Assembly (NCBI RefSeq): GCF_051781005.1
Contig: NZ_JBPWOA010000019.1
Span: forward strand, 1-64,000
DNA from: Anabaena sp051781005
GTDB taxonomy: Bacteria; Cyanobacteriota; Cyanobacteriia; Cyanobacteriales; Nostocaceae
Length of the DNA: 64,000 nucleotides
Direction: 5' to 3'
Part shown: piece after piece, positions 1 through 9,751 of the stretch
How the letters are laid out: each line of letters opens with the position of its first letter
Position numbering within the stretch: position 1 is the stretch's first letter
The notes under the pieces: model-generated
Database searches by the model: none
The model's input: the letters and a program-made list of their open reading frames with translations, nothing else
Told to the model about the DNA's origin: nothing
Position numbers and translations under genes: made by a program

Positions 1-2
1 AT

Positions 3-932
3 CATCCCGTCAGGATAGATCCTATTGATACTATAATATTATCACGAGCCTACAACGATCAACAAATTCGACAATATCAAGAAAAATATCGAGATGAAGA
101 TCAGAAAACTTCTATAAAGAAATTACAATTTCTGCAAAAAATAGAAGAGATGGGTTATAGAAATCTAGAACAACTAGATGAATTGATAAGTCAACTGGTG
201 AATACTCCATCATCTGATTCCACTGAGTCGAAATTTAAGGACAAAGGTAATTTTCTCAATAAAAGAGAGAAAAATAGTCAAATTCTAAAGAAATTGGATG
301 AACTTGCCGATAATCTTTACAGATTTAAATACTGGAACTCATTTGCAGATAATGAACAAGATATTATTGATGGAATTATTACTTTATTGGAAAATAATCA
401 CCTTGATTTGAGTCTTTCACAATTTGAAGATATTGAAAAATTTACATCAATATTGGAATTTGATATTTCCAAATACAAAAAACCTCTATTAGAGAAAATA
501 TTAACTGAAATTTTAGAGCCGAATTCTTATGATGATTTAATTTCCTTTAGAAATAAACTAACTAAATATCCTGATTTGGAGGCATCTTTAAACGAGAAAA
601 TTAAGGAATATCACCAAACATTAGATATTAATACAGCTTTGAAAAATATAATGAATGCTTATTCCTCTTCAAGCTCACCTAGATTACAACAAGATATTGA
701 ATTTTTAAGGAGTCTTACTGTTGATGAATATTGTCAATGGCTTAAAAAAGATAATCCTGATTTACCTAAAATGGTTAGATGGGTTCTTAATTCTGGTTAT
801 CAACCAGCATCTCAAAAGTTAGAACAAGCTATTCGCATATTAGCTGAATGTAGCAAGATAAATAAAATTAGAACCAAGTTTATTTACGACATAGATATAG
901 ATAATCCTACTAATAATCATCCTCGAAATTAG
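3..932 (+). CDS. Hypothetical protein, 5' end cut by window edge
   Basis: The reading frame is open from base 3 to the TAG at 930-932, so this is the C-terminal 309 codons of a longer protein; the first internal Met is at base 150. I do not recognise a family. The visible part is highly charged, Lys/Glu/Asn/Ile rich and almost certainly all helical, with no signal peptide, membrane segment or Cys motif. Its AT-rich codon use differs from the housekeeping genes that follow, which suggests an accessory protein. A hairpin-forming repeat (near 970-990) follows it, and tsaB converges from the other strand. Function unknown. Confidence 0.7.
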   Translation, partial: HPVRIDPIDTIILSRAYNDQQIRQYQEKYRDEDQKTSIKKLQFLQKIEEMGYRNLEQLDELISQLVNTPSSDSTESKFKDKGNFLNKREKNSQILKKLDELADNLYRFKYWNSFADNEQDIIDGIITLLENNHLDLSLSQFEDIEKFTSILEFDISKYKKPLLEKILTEILEPNSYDDLISFRNKLTKYPDLEASLNEKIKEYHQTLDINTALKNIMNAYSSSSSPRLQQDIEFLRSLTVDEYCQWLKKDNPDLPKMVRWVLNSGYQPASQKLEQAIRILAECSKINKIRTKFIYDIDIDNPTNNHPRN

Positions 933-965
933 TTGTTGAAAAATCTATTTATTCAACTTGTATAA

Positions 966-1000
966 TTAGGGCGGGCAGGATGCCCACCCCACAAGAGTTT
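966..1000. repeat. GC-rich hairpin repeat
   Basis: A stem of about 9 bp (gggcgggca paired with tgcccaccc, one mismatch, loop gga) sits between two convergent genes. It looks like a common small intergenic repeat of Nostocales and could also end transcription from either side. Only the hairpin is seen directly. Confidence 0.4.
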
Positions 1001-1107
1001 TATGAAATTTAGATATGCAGATTAGATATTAAGCGGCTTACTAAGTGGTTATTATTATACTCACGACAAGATCGATCGCACTTCTAGAGTATTCTGAAAT
1101 AGAATTG

Positions 1108-1767
1108 CTATACATCTACAGGATGCTGCCCATAATAGGGTAAAGCCTCTGACCAATCAGGACGCTTACCTTGTTGCCAATCTAAATAAGCTAATTCTAA
1201 AATACTTGTAACAGTTGCAGCTAAACCAGATGTGGCTTTAATAAGTTGATATTCAGTATGCCAATTTGCTAAAGTTTCCTGCCATGCTTCAGGTGTGAAT
1301 ACTGTATCTGCTAATAAAGCAGTAATTCCCAAATGATCAGCAGCCGGTTGATAAATAGCCCCGAAAACTTGCCCCCTTTGTGCTGGCATTTCCACCGCCA
1401 TAACATCTTCTGATTGTTGATTTTTCTCCAACTCTGTCCAAGCTACAGCGGCTAAAGTGGAAACTGCAAATACAGGAATTTCTAACTGTTGTCCTAAAGT
1501 GCGAGCAGTAACAACCCCAATACGACTGCCTGTAAAACCACCAGGGCCTTTAGCAACGGCAATAAAGGCCAAATCTGTCCAGGTTTGGGGTTTAATTAGG
1601 TCTATTAAATATTGATGTATGAAACTGGATACATCACGTCCTAAATTCCAAACATTGGCGCGGGTATCGTCAGCAAAGTTACTAATTACTAAACCTAATT
1701 CGGGCGTAGTTGTATGCAGTGCTAAAGCGTATTTTGTGGTTGGGAGATGTGCTAATTGAGTTATCAA
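1108..1767 (-). CDS. tsaB: tRNA N6-threonylcarbamoyladenosine (t6A) biosynthesis protein TsaB
   Basis: TsaB is an ASKHA-fold partner of TsaD; together with TsaE they transfer the threonylcarbamoyl group made by TsaC onto A37 of ANN-decoding tRNAs in the cytoplasm. The N-terminal half shows the family hallmark KGPGGFTGSRIGV (about residues 73-85), followed by the region ending in VFAVSTLAAVAW. Length (219 aa) is normal. The start used is TTG at 1767; no better ATG lies upstream of the conserved ALALHTTTPELGL segment, so a TTG start seems right. It is convergent with the partial gene before it and divergent from nothing close, so it is probably a single-gene unit. Confidence 0.88.
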   Translation of the reverse strand: MITQLAHLPTTKYALALHTTTPELGLVISNFADDTRANVWNLGRDVSSFIHQYLIDLIKPQTWTDLAFIAVAKGPGGFTGSRIGVVTARTLGQQLEIPVFAVSTLAAVAWTELEKNQQSEDVMAVEMPAQRGQVFGAIYQPAADHLGITALLADTVFTPEAWQETLANWHTEYQLIKATSGLAATVTSILELAYLDWQQGKRPDWSEALPYYGQHPVDV

Positions 1768-1961
1768 AGTAAATATAGATTTTGAGAATATGAAAAAGTT
1801 AATTTTGGCGAAATTAACAATTTACAATTTTACCACTTTAAAATACATAAAATACAAAACGAAACTTCACATATGTTATGGAGACGTTACCATGAGGGAA
1901 GTTTCCGCTGCATGAAACGCCTCTACAAAGTCGCAAGCTGCCCAAATCCAAAATTTAAAGT

Positions 1962-2210
1962 TCACGTCGGTACTAATTCACCAGGACGCAATTTAGCCCA
2001 TTTACCCATTTCTTTTTTAAAACTGAGACAACCGACAACATCCCATTCCATTTCAATGATTTCGTCTTTTGTGCGAATATTAACATTGATAGAAGGTTCA
2101 TTGGGATCGAAATCTGGGGTTTCGGTCAAGTGAGGCTGTTGGTGCTGTGCTTCTACGGCATTGTAGGTTAGACAGCGGTCTACATAGTGGCAATTCACGC
2201 AAATACACAT
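1962..2210 (-). CDS. ycf34: Ycf34 family iron-sulfur protein
   Basis: A small protein (82 aa) conserved in cyanobacteria and red-lineage plastids; in Synechocystis, Ycf34 is known to bind an Fe-S cluster and to be needed for efficient photosynthetic electron transport. The N-terminus MCICVNC with a further Cys (C2, C4, C7, C13) and the C-terminal segment with WDVVGC and KWAKLRPGE are the recognisable family features. It is encoded alone on the minus strand between tsaB and the CCA-adding enzyme. No signal peptide or membrane span is visible, so it is soluble or peripheral. Confidence 0.9.
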   Translation of the reverse strand: MCICVNCHYVDRCLTYNAVEAQHQQPHLTETPDFDPNEPSINVNIRTKDEIIEMEWDVVGCLSFKKEMGKWAKLRPGELVPT

Positions 2211-2296
2211 AATAGAACCAACTCCAAGAAGCTTTATAGTTAATGTAGCTTACGCGGAAATGTTAAGCATTAGTTGCGGGGTTGATCTTTATCACT

Positions 2297-2363
2297 GATT
2301 TAACGGATTTAAGGATTTCACGTAATGAAGGATCTTTGATTTAACGGATTTAAGGATTTCACG
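2297..2363 (+). repeat. 26-bp direct repeat, two copies, in the leader of the CCA-adding enzyme gene
   Basis: The same 26-bp sequence (beginning gatttaacggatttaagg) occurs at 2297-2322 and 2338-2363. The second copy ends two bases before the ATG of the next gene and contains its only aagga-like ribosome site. It resembles common Nostocales intergenic repeats. Confidence 0.75.
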
Positions 2364-2365
2364 GA

Positions 2366-3646
2366 ATGAATATAATGGATGATTTAGCCGTTTCTCTTCT
2401 AGCTGCCGAAAATTGGCCTTTTAGTCTGGAATTTTTGCCACAAGATGCTTACATGGTCGGTGGTGCGGTGAGAGATGCGATTTTGGGCAGAAGTCGGGAA
2501 TATTTAGATTTAGATTTTATTATCCCAGATGATGCGGTGAAAGTTGCCAGTGATATCGCTCGTTATTATCAAGCTGGTTTTGTTCTCTTAGATGCGGAAA
2601 GAAAAATTGCCCGTGTGGTGTTTCCCCATGCTACAGTCGATTTTGCCCAACAGGAGGGAGATAGTTTAATAACTGATTTGCATAGAAGAGATTTTACAAT
2701 TAATGCGATCGCCTATCATCCCCATACCCAAGAAATAATTGATCCTCTCCAAGGCTGTGCAGACATAACAGCAGGTATCTTACGCATGATATCACCCAAA
2801 AATCTTCAAGACGATCCTTTGCGGTTAATGCGGGCATATCGTCAAGCAGCCCAACTTGGGTTTATAATCGAAGCCAATACCCAAAACACTATTCGCACCT
2901 TAGCAACAGATATCAATAAAGTTGCAGCCGAACGAGTCCGGGTAGAAATAGGTTATTTGTTAGCAAATTCTCAAGGTACACCTTGGCTAACCAGTGCGTG
3001 GGAGGACGGTTTACTAGCTACATTCTTCAGAAATGTCACCCGTGAAAGCTTATTAAAATTAGCCGCAGTTGACAAAGCAGCAGCTTTAATTTCTCAAAAC
3101 TGGCAACAATTAGGAGAAGAACTACAAAATTGTGTGCGCGATACGGTCAAAACTACTTGGTTAGGTATTGCCAAACTGGCTTGTCTTGTCCACCCAAATC
3201 CTGAAATCGCAGAAACAGAACTACACGAACTAACCTATAGCCGTGCAGAAATTCGTGCTGTCATAACCGCCCTGAAACTGTTCCCAAAGTTCAAAGTAGT
3301 TAATCTGTCCCTACGAGAACAGTATTTTTTGTTTCAGGACGTGGGAGTTGTATTTACTAGTACAACCGCGTTAACCTTAGCAAATGATATTTTAGCAGAG
3401 GCGATATCCGGCGATAATCCGCTATGGGTCTATGCACCCTTAATCAACCATTACCTGAACCCTGATGATTTGGTAGCTCACCCCTCACCGTTAGTGAGTG
3501 GCAAAGAAGTGATTATAGCACTAAATATTCCAGCTTCACCACTTATAGGAAAAATCTTGAGTGAAATTGCTATAGCCCAAGCTGAGGGTAAAGTTTCCAC
3601 CGTAGAAGAAGCGATAAAATTTGCAAAGCAGTTGGTTGAGAATTAA
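2366..3646 (+). CDS. CCA-adding / poly(A) polymerase family tRNA nucleotidyltransferase
   Basis: This enzyme adds or repairs the 3' CCA of tRNAs using CTP and ATP. Class II nucleotidyltransferase motifs are clear: GGAVRD at 32-37, the metal-binding DLD at 48-50, and RRDFTINAIA at 107-116, followed by the RNA-binding helical part (LMRAYRQAAQLGF). Length is 426 aa, normal for the bacterial class II type. Some cyanobacteria split CC- and A-addition between two paralogues, and I cannot tell from this window which activity this copy has. ATGs at 2366 and 2375 are both possible starts; the first overlaps the end of a direct repeat that supplies a weak aagga. Confidence 0.88.
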   Translation: MNIMDDLAVSLLAAENWPFSLEFLPQDAYMVGGAVRDAILGRSREYLDLDFIIPDDAVKVASDIARYYQAGFVLLDAERKIARVVFPHATVDFAQQEGDSLITDLHRRDFTINAIAYHPHTQEIIDPLQGCADITAGILRMISPKNLQDDPLRLMRAYRQAAQLGFIIEANTQNTIRTLATDINKVAAERVRVEIGYLLANSQGTPWLTSAWEDGLLATFFRNVTRESLLKLAAVDKAAALISQNWQQLGEELQNCVRDTVKTTWLGIAKLACLVHPNPEIAETELHELTYSRAEIRAVITALKLFPKFKVVNLSLREQYFLFQDVGVVFTSTTALTLANDILAEAISGDNPLWVYAPLINHYLNPDDLVAHPSPLVSGKEVIIALNIPASPLIGKILSEIAIAQAEGKVSTVEEAIKFAKQLVEN

Positions 3647-4185
3647 TTTATTATTAGGAATAATTTAAGTCAATGGGCGTGAGGAGGCAGGAGGGAAGAA
3701 GGTTTAAGCCGCGTTAATTTTTTTACATAGTTAGGTTTAGTTCTGCCAACTTAATTTCCCTGTGGTAACTAAGATTTTGCAATCAAAAGAAAAAAGAAAT
3801 TTCTATTAACTATGATAGTGATATAGCAGTGCGCCAAAAATCTATTACCTATCACCTACATCATCATATGATCAAGAAAATATTGCGTGTATTCTCCCAT
3901 TTAACTTTTCTTTGATGCCAAATTTTAGTTAAACTCGGAATAAATTGGTATGACTAAAAAAACTCTCAAACTCTCAAACTCTCTCTTGTTTTGACAAATG
4001 ATTCCTTGATAGTACAAGCCCCCAGATTTATCCGTGGAATCAACCGAAAATCGTCTGACCTGTTATTTGCGTCCTCCACACTTATTTTTTTAGTTCCTTG
4101 TTCGCAAGAGCCTGTAAGTATAAGTAATTTATGAAAAAATTATCTATATATATCAAAAAAATTTTTAAACCATTAAAAAATACCA
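3647..4185. other. Intergenic stretch, 539 bp
   Basis: AT-rich, with a short run of a tandem actctcaa-type repeat near 3960-3985. I see no gene, RNA or convincing terminator. It presumably holds the promoter of the hybrid histidine kinase that follows. Confidence 0.5.
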
Positions 4186-7100
4186 ATGTCAAACAAAAAT
4201 AATTTCCAGGAACAAGCTGCTGTCGAATTAACAGTATTACCCCAACAAAAATGGGAAATTAATTCCACTGACGAGGGTATGATTTTTCAGCTTGCTGATA
4301 CCACTATACAAGCGTGTAATGCTGCTGCTGAGATAATACTTGGATATACAAATGAGCAAATGCTGGGAACTACTCCCTTTAAACCTCCTTGGCAAACTGT
4401 TCATGAAGATGGGTCAATTTTTACAGCCGAAAATTATCCATGTCTAGTTACTTTACAAACAGGTAAACCATGTAAAAACATTGTCATGGGACTTTATCAG
4501 CCAACTGGTAATCTAGTTTGGTTATTACTCAACTCCCAACCTTTATTTCAAGCTAATAAAACTTCTCCCTATGCAGTTGTTACTACATTTACCGATATTA
4601 CAGAAATTAAACTCCGGCAATCTAGGAGTGATGCTGATATTACAAGCAATAAAAAACTATTAACAACCGGAGACCAAAATCCAACTAATAAGCAAAAGCT
4701 AGAACAGCAAGTTGTAGAAACTACCTCAGACAATTGCACCAAAGCATTCTTATCCATGCAAAATCATATTTTGGAACTGATTGCTACTGGTACTTCCCTT
4801 TCCAAGGTGTTAAAAATCCTAGTTCAGTCCTTAGAGGCACAGTTAACTCAAGTTTTTTGTTCCATTATGCTATTAGATGATTCTGGAACAAAGTTGTATC
4901 CTATCGGCAGTTCTAGCCTACCAGAAAAATATACTCAAGGATTAATGCTTGGTGTTCCCGTGGGTGCAGAAGTAGGCAGTTGTGGCACATCTGCTTATAC
5001 CAAAAAGACAGTGATTGTATCCGACATTGCCAACGATATAAAATGGGAAAAATACTGCGATTTGGCACTGACTAATCACCTGAAAGCTTGTTGGTCTACG
5101 CCTATTTTAGACAGTCAAGGCGAGGTATTGGGAACCTTTGCGCTGTATTATCCCACAGTTCGCTCTCCTGACGAATCAGAACAGCAATTGATTGAGAGAG
5201 CATCTCACCTGGCTGGTGTAGCAATTGAGCGTCAGCGATCGCAATTAGCATTGCAACAAAATGAATATCAATTACGTTTAATAACAGAAACTATTCCCCA
5301 ACAGGTATGGACAGCCTTACCTAATGGTCAGGTAGATTATTTTAACCAGCGGTGGTGCGATTTCACAGGCAAAACGGTAGAACAACTTAAAGCTGAGAGT
5401 TGGGAGCAAATTATTCACCCCGAAGACTTACCAAAAGTAAAAGAAGTGTGGAATCAAGCGGTGCAAACCGGCAGCAAATATGAGGTAGAGACTCGGATGC
5501 TCTCTGCAACTGGGGAGTACCATTGGATTTTGGGACAGGCACGTCCTTTGCGAGATCAACATGGACAGATTGTTAAATGGTACGGTACTAATACCGACAT
5601 TACAGACCAGATCCAAGCAAGGCAAGCTTTACAAGAAAGTGAGTTAAACTTCCGCACTTTGGCAGATACCATGCCGCAGATATTCTGGACTGCTAGACCA
5701 GATGGTTGGTTAGAGTACTATAACCAGCGTTGGTGCGAGTATACGGGCATGACTTTAGAACAAACTCAAGGTTGGGGCTGGAAACCTGTACTGCACCCTG
5801 ATGATTTGCAAATGTGTGTGGATCATTGGACTGAGTCTGTTCGCACAGGTAAATATTATCAAATTGAGTACCGTTTTCGTCGTGGCAGTGATGGGCAATA
5901 TCGCTGGCATCTTGGTCGAGCATTTCCTTTATATAATAGCAAGGGACAGATTATCAAATGGTTTGGCTCCTGTACTGATATTGACGACCAAAAGCGGGTA
6001 GAGGTAGCTTTGCGGAATGTTCTGCAACAACAGCTTGCTGCTCGTGAAGAAGCTGAAAAAGCAAATCGCATTAAAGATGAATTTCTTGCAGTCCTCTCCC
6101 ATGAACTGCGTACCCCACTCAATCCGATCTTGGGTTGGGCTAGGCTTTTGAAAACCGGCAAACTTGACAAAGCCAAGACTGATGAAGCCTTGAACAGTAT
6201 TGAGCGTAATGCCAAATTACAGGTTGACCTGATTGAAGATTTACTGGATGTGTCTCGCATTCTCCGAGGTAAACTCACTCTGAATGTTTCTACAGTTAAT
6301 TTGGCAACTGTAATTTCTGCCGCATTAGATACGGTAAGTTTGGCAGCCTCTGTTAAAGAAATTGCAATTCAAACCCAAATAGAAGCGAATATAGGGCAAG
6401 TTGCAGGTGATCCGGCACGCTTGCAACAAATTGTCTGGAATCTTTTATCTAATGCTGTTAAGTTTACACCCCAAGGCGGGCGAGTGGAAATCCGCCTAGA
6501 GCAATTTGCTTCAATGGCTCAAATCACAGTCAGTGATATGGGTAAAGGTATTAGTCCAGACTTTTTACCACATATATTTGAGCATTTCCGTCAAGAAGAT
6601 AGTTCAATCACCAGAAAATTTGGTGGACTAGGTTTGGGATTAGCAATTGTCCGGCAGTTAGTAGAGTTACACGGTGGAACTGTTGAGGCTAATAGTGCAG
6701 GTGAAGGACAGGGAGCAACCTTTATTGTCAGAATCCCTTTAATATCTTCTCAATCAGAGATGCTCACAGAGAAAAAACCACAAAATGTATCTTGTAATTT
6801 AAGTGGTACTAAAATTTTAGTTGTGGATGATGATGCTGATTCACGGGATTTTATTGTCTTTGTGCTGGAACTGTATGGGGCTGAAGTTACCACGGTTGCA
6901 TCAGGATTTGAAGCACTAGAAGTTTTTGCACAGTCTCAGCCAGATGTTTTAGTTAGTGATATTGGAATGCCAAAAATGGATGGCTATGAATTGTTAAGAA
7001 AAATTAGGGCTTGGTCGTCAGAAGTAAGTGACCGAATTCCAGCAGTCAGCGAATTTATGCCGAAGGCAATCGCTCTAACAGCATATGCTGGAGAATTTGA

Positions 7101-7206
7101 CCAACAACAGGCAATTGCCGCAGGTTTTCAAATGCACATATCCAAACCAGTAGAACCAGATGCTTTAGCAACGGCTGTTGCCCAACTGGTGAAAATAAAT
7201 GTTTAG
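4186..7206 (+). CDS. Hybrid sensor histidine kinase (PAS-GAF-PAS-PAS-HisKA-HATPase-REC)
   Basis: A 1006-aa cytoplasmic sensor kinase without membrane spans. Order of domains: N-terminal PAS (about 30-145), GAF (about 190-350), two PAS_3/PAC units (about 360-475 and 485-605, each with a WHLG/WILG-type core and KWYGTNTDIT or KWFGSCTDID ending), HisKA with the phosphorylated His at 639 in SHELRTPLNP, an HATPase with LLSNAVKFTP, DMGKGI and GLGLGLAIV, and a C-terminal receiver with VVDDD and Asp925 in SDIGMPKMDG. The attached receiver suggests a phosphorelay to a partner not found here. The ligand of the GAF domain is unknown; no bilin-binding Cys context is obvious. No strong ribosome site precedes the ATG. 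Confidence 0.9.
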   Translation: MSNKNNFQEQAAVELTVLPQQKWEINSTDEGMIFQLADTTIQACNAAAEIILGYTNEQMLGTTPFKPPWQTVHEDGSIFTAENYPCLVTLQTGKPCKNIVMGLYQPTGNLVWLLLNSQPLFQANKTSPYAVVTTFTDITEIKLRQSRSDADITSNKKLLTTGDQNPTNKQKLEQQVVETTSDNCTKAFLSMQNHILELIATGTSLSKVLKILVQSLEAQLTQVFCSIMLLDDSGTKLYPIGSSSLPEKYTQGLMLGVPVGAEVGSCGTSAYTKKTVIVSDIANDIKWEKYCDLALTNHLKACWSTPILDSQGEVLGTFALYYPTVRSPDESEQQLIERASHLAGVAIERQRSQLALQQNEYQLRLITETIPQQVWTALPNGQVDYFNQRWCDFTGKTVEQLKAESWEQIIHPEDLPKVKEVWNQAVQTGSKYEVETRMLSATGEYHWILGQARPLRDQHGQIVKWYGTNTDITDQIQARQALQESELNFRTLADTMPQIFWTARPDGWLEYYNQRWCEYTGMTLEQTQGWGWKPVLHPDDLQMCVDHWTESVRTGKYYQIEYRFRRGSDGQYRWHLGRAFPLYNSKGQIIKWFGSCTDIDDQKRVEVALRNVLQQQLAAREEAEKANRIKDEFLAVLSHELRTPLNPILGWARLLKTGKLDKAKTDEALNSIERNAKLQVDLIEDLLDVSRILRGKLTLNVSTVNLATVISAALDTVSLAASVKEIAIQTQIEANIGQVAGDPARLQQIVWNLLSNAVKFTPQGGRVEIRLEQFASMAQITVSDMGKGISPDFLPHIFEHFRQEDSSITRKFGGLGLGLAIVRQLVELHGGTVEANSAGEGQGATFIVRIPLISSQSEMLTEKKPQNVSCNLSGTKILVVDDDADSRDFIVFVLELYGAEVTTVASGFEALEVFAQSQPDVLVSDIGMPKMDGYELLRKIRAWSSEVSDRIPAVSEFMPKAIALTAYAGEFDQQQAIAAGFQMHISKPVEPDALATAVAQLVKINV

Positions 7207-7349
7207 TCTAATACAAGATGGCAAAAGTTTTTAGACATTATTAATTAAAGTATTATAACATACTCTATACTCTCGTGAATCTACTATTGCATCATTCTTT
7301 AATAGCAGCATACTATGTAGCGCAATAACTTTTCATTATCTAACCTATT

Positions 7350-7640
7350 ATGAAATCTATTCTACAAACCTACGTAGAGCAAGAAATATGGTTACTAATA
7401 CGAGATAAATGGTATTTCACAAAAATTATTAGGGTTTGTGATGATTTGTTGTGGTTTAAACACAGAACTCATAACAAGGAGACAGAAGAAGATACTTTAT
7501 GGGAAATGGTCGTAAAAATTAGCGAAGTAGTCGCTATTGATAAAGTTGTATCTGTTATCAGCAGAAAACCAGATGTGTTTATGTCACGGTTATTGGAAGC
7601 AGATAATACCATCAATCATCAACAAGAACACGAAAAATAA
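7350..7640 (+). CDS. Small hypothetical protein
   Basis: A 96-aa protein with alternating beta-type segments (IWLLIRDKWYFTKIIRVCDDLLWFKHR) and an acidic linker, ending in a polar tail. The pattern fits a small beta-barrel or SH3-like fold, but I cannot assign a family. No signal peptide or membrane span. It follows the hybrid kinase in the same direction after 143 bp and precedes rsmB, with no sign of an operon. Confidence 0.6.
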   Translation: MKSILQTYVEQEIWLLIRDKWYFTKIIRVCDDLLWFKHRTHNKETEEDTLWEMVVKISEVVAIDKVVSVISRKPDVFMSRLLEADNTINHQQEHEK

Positions 7641-7827
7641 ACTGCTCTCCCAGGCTACATCCACCCTACAATTAAACTGTCATCAGAACAGTGCTTTACA
7701 GCACTACTGAATGCTTCTAATTCTTCATCAGTCATGAACTGCCAACAATCCAAAGTTTGGCGATACAGTGACTGATGTTTTTTAATTCAGCCTGAGTACA
7801 TAATTATAGTTATTATTAACTAATTCG

Positions 7828-9195
7828 ATGACCAACCCCCGTCAAGTAGCGTTTATTGCCTTAAAAGAGGTTCATAAAGGTGCTTATGCTGATGTTGCTT
7901 TAGACCGAGCGCTACAAAAGTTTAAGTTACCGGATAGCGATAACGAAACGCTCCGTAGGGATCGCCGTTTAACAACAGAATTAGTCTATGGCTGTGTCAG
8001 AAGACAACGCACCCTAGATACTCTCATTGACCAAATCGCCACAAAAAAAGCCCAGCAACAACCACCAGACCTCCGCACAATCTTACATCTCGGTTTTTAT
8101 CAACTGCGTTATCAAGAAAAAATCCCCCCTTCTGCTGCTGTCAATACCACCGTTGAGTTAGCAAAAGAAAACGGTTTAACTGGTTTAACTGGTTTTATAA
8201 ATGGTCTGTTACGCCAGTATTTGCGGCTTGTAGAAAAAACATCAGAACCGTTAAAATTACCCGAAAATCCGGTAGAAAGGTTGGGTATTTTATACAGTTT
8301 TCCTGACTGGATAATTGAAGTCTGGTTAGCACAATTGGGTTTTGCAGAAATAGAAAAACTCTGTGTATGGATGAATCAAACTCCAACTATTGACTTGCGT
8401 GTAAACATCCTTCGCAGTTCCTTAGAAGAGGTAGAATCAGCTTTTAAATCTGCTGGTGTTCTAGTCAAACCCATTCCCCATTTACCCCAAGCTTTACGAT
8501 TAATTGGTAGTAATGGCCCAATTCAAAATTTACCTGGATTCCGTGAAGGTTGGTGGACTATTCAAGATAGTAGCGCCCAATTAGTTGGTCATTTACTAGA
8601 TCCTAAACCGGGTGAAGTGGTGATTGATGCTTGTGCTGCACCAGGAGGTAAAACAACCCATATCGCTGAATTAATGGGAGATAAGGGCAAGATTTGGGCG
8701 TGTGACAAGACTGCTTCCCGTCTTCGTAAACTCCAAGACAATGCTCGACGGCTGAATTTACAATCTATTGAGATATCCACTGGTGATAGTTGCAATTTAC
8801 CCCAATTTTACAATCAAGCTGACCGTGTATTACTAGATGTTCCTTGCTCCGGTTTGGGAACTATGCATCGTCATGCTGATGCGCGTTGGCGACAAACACC
8901 AGAATCTATCCAGCAACTTTCCCTACTGCAAACAAAATTGCTATCACATACCTCGAAATTTGTCAAGGATAATGGGGTATTGGTTTATGCAACCTGTACA
9001 TTACATCCCGCTGAGAATGAAGAAGTAATTTCCCGGTTTTTGGCTGATCATCCTCATTGGCAAATTGAGCTTCCCTGTCAGGATTTAACTGCTACCTATA
9101 GTACACCGCCAGGCTGGCTCAAAGTTTGGCCTCATCAACAAGACATGGATGGCTTTTTCATGGTGCGCTTAAGAAAAACCAATAATTCCGAGTGA
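7828..9195 (+). CDS. rsmB: 16S rRNA (cytosine-967 C5)-methyltransferase RsmB/Sun
   Basis: SAM-dependent methylation of C967 of 16S rRNA. The N-terminal NusB-like RNA-binding domain covers about 1-140, followed by the Rossmann methyltransferase: DACAAPGGKTT at 267-277 binds SAM, DVPCSGLGTM begins at 337 and carries Cys340, and the second conserved Cys is C390 in YATCTLHP. Having both Cys is the signature of m5C RNA methyltransferases. Length (455 aa) is usual. The ATG at 7828 lies just before the NusB start; no strong ribosome site is visible. Confidence 0.93.
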   Translation: MTNPRQVAFIALKEVHKGAYADVALDRALQKFKLPDSDNETLRRDRRLTTELVYGCVRRQRTLDTLIDQIATKKAQQQPPDLRTILHLGFYQLRYQEKIPPSAAVNTTVELAKENGLTGLTGFINGLLRQYLRLVEKTSEPLKLPENPVERLGILYSFPDWIIEVWLAQLGFAEIEKLCVWMNQTPTIDLRVNILRSSLEEVESAFKSAGVLVKPIPHLPQALRLIGSNGPIQNLPGFREGWWTIQDSSAQLVGHLLDPKPGEVVIDACAAPGGKTTHIAELMGDKGKIWACDKTASRLRKLQDNARRLNLQSIEISTGDSCNLPQFYNQADRVLLDVPCSGLGTMHRHADARWRQTPESIQQLSLLQTKLLSHTSKFVKDNGVLVYATCTLHPAENEEVISRFLADHPHWQIELPCQDLTATYSTPPGWLKVWPHQQDMDGFFMVRLRKTNNSE

Positions 9196-9252
9196 ATACT
9201 GCTAACGATTGTACGATTTGGTGGAGGTCCGAATCTACTAGAGGAGGCAGCA

Positions 9253-9675
9253 ATGGTTAATAATTCTCATGTCAAAAACTTAGTTAAAATCCTGATTGGA
9301 GCCGCTTGGATTGATGGCAGAATCCAACCGGAAGAACGGCAATATCTGCGCGAAATAGCTCAGGCTAAAGGCTTGGCTAATGATCCAGAGATTAAGCCTT
9401 GGCTGTATGAATTAGTTTCCGTACAGCCCAAAGAGTGCTACCAGTGGGTAAGTGAGTATTTAGGCGATCGCCCTAGCTTGGAAGATTGCGAAAATCTGAT
9501 TGAAGCTATTAGTGGCTTGATTTACAGCGACGGTGAGGTAGCAATTGAAGAAGCCAAGCTGCTAACTACATTGCAGGAACTAAGCAAGTCGCATGAATCC
9601 ACGCAACCAGTTTACACCCCACTGCTTAAACAAATTCAAAAGCTTTACCGTCGTTGGGTTGATGTTCAAAATTAG
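9253..9675 (+). CDS. TerB-like tellurite-resistance-fold protein
   Basis: A 140-aa all-helical protein with the paired acidic helix-turn features of TerB/DjlA N-terminal domains: IGAAWIDGRIQPEE near the start and GLIYSDGEVAIEE in the middle. Members of this fold bind metal ions, but the role of the cyanobacterial stand-alone copy is not established. A strong gaggagg ribosome site precedes the ATG (9241-9247). It follows rsmB by 57 bp on the same strand, so co-transcription is possible. Confidence 0.65.
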   Translation: MVNNSHVKNLVKILIGAAWIDGRIQPEERQYLREIAQAKGLANDPEIKPWLYELVSVQPKECYQWVSEYLGDRPSLEDCENLIEAISGLIYSDGEVAIEEAKLLTTLQELSKSHESTQPVYTPLLKQIQKLYRRWVDVQN

Positions 9676-9751
9676 GGGACTCTTAAGAGGAAAGGGCGCA
9701 GGGAGCAAGGGGGAAAACTCTTCTCACCTGCGCCCCGCCTCCTGCCTCCTG

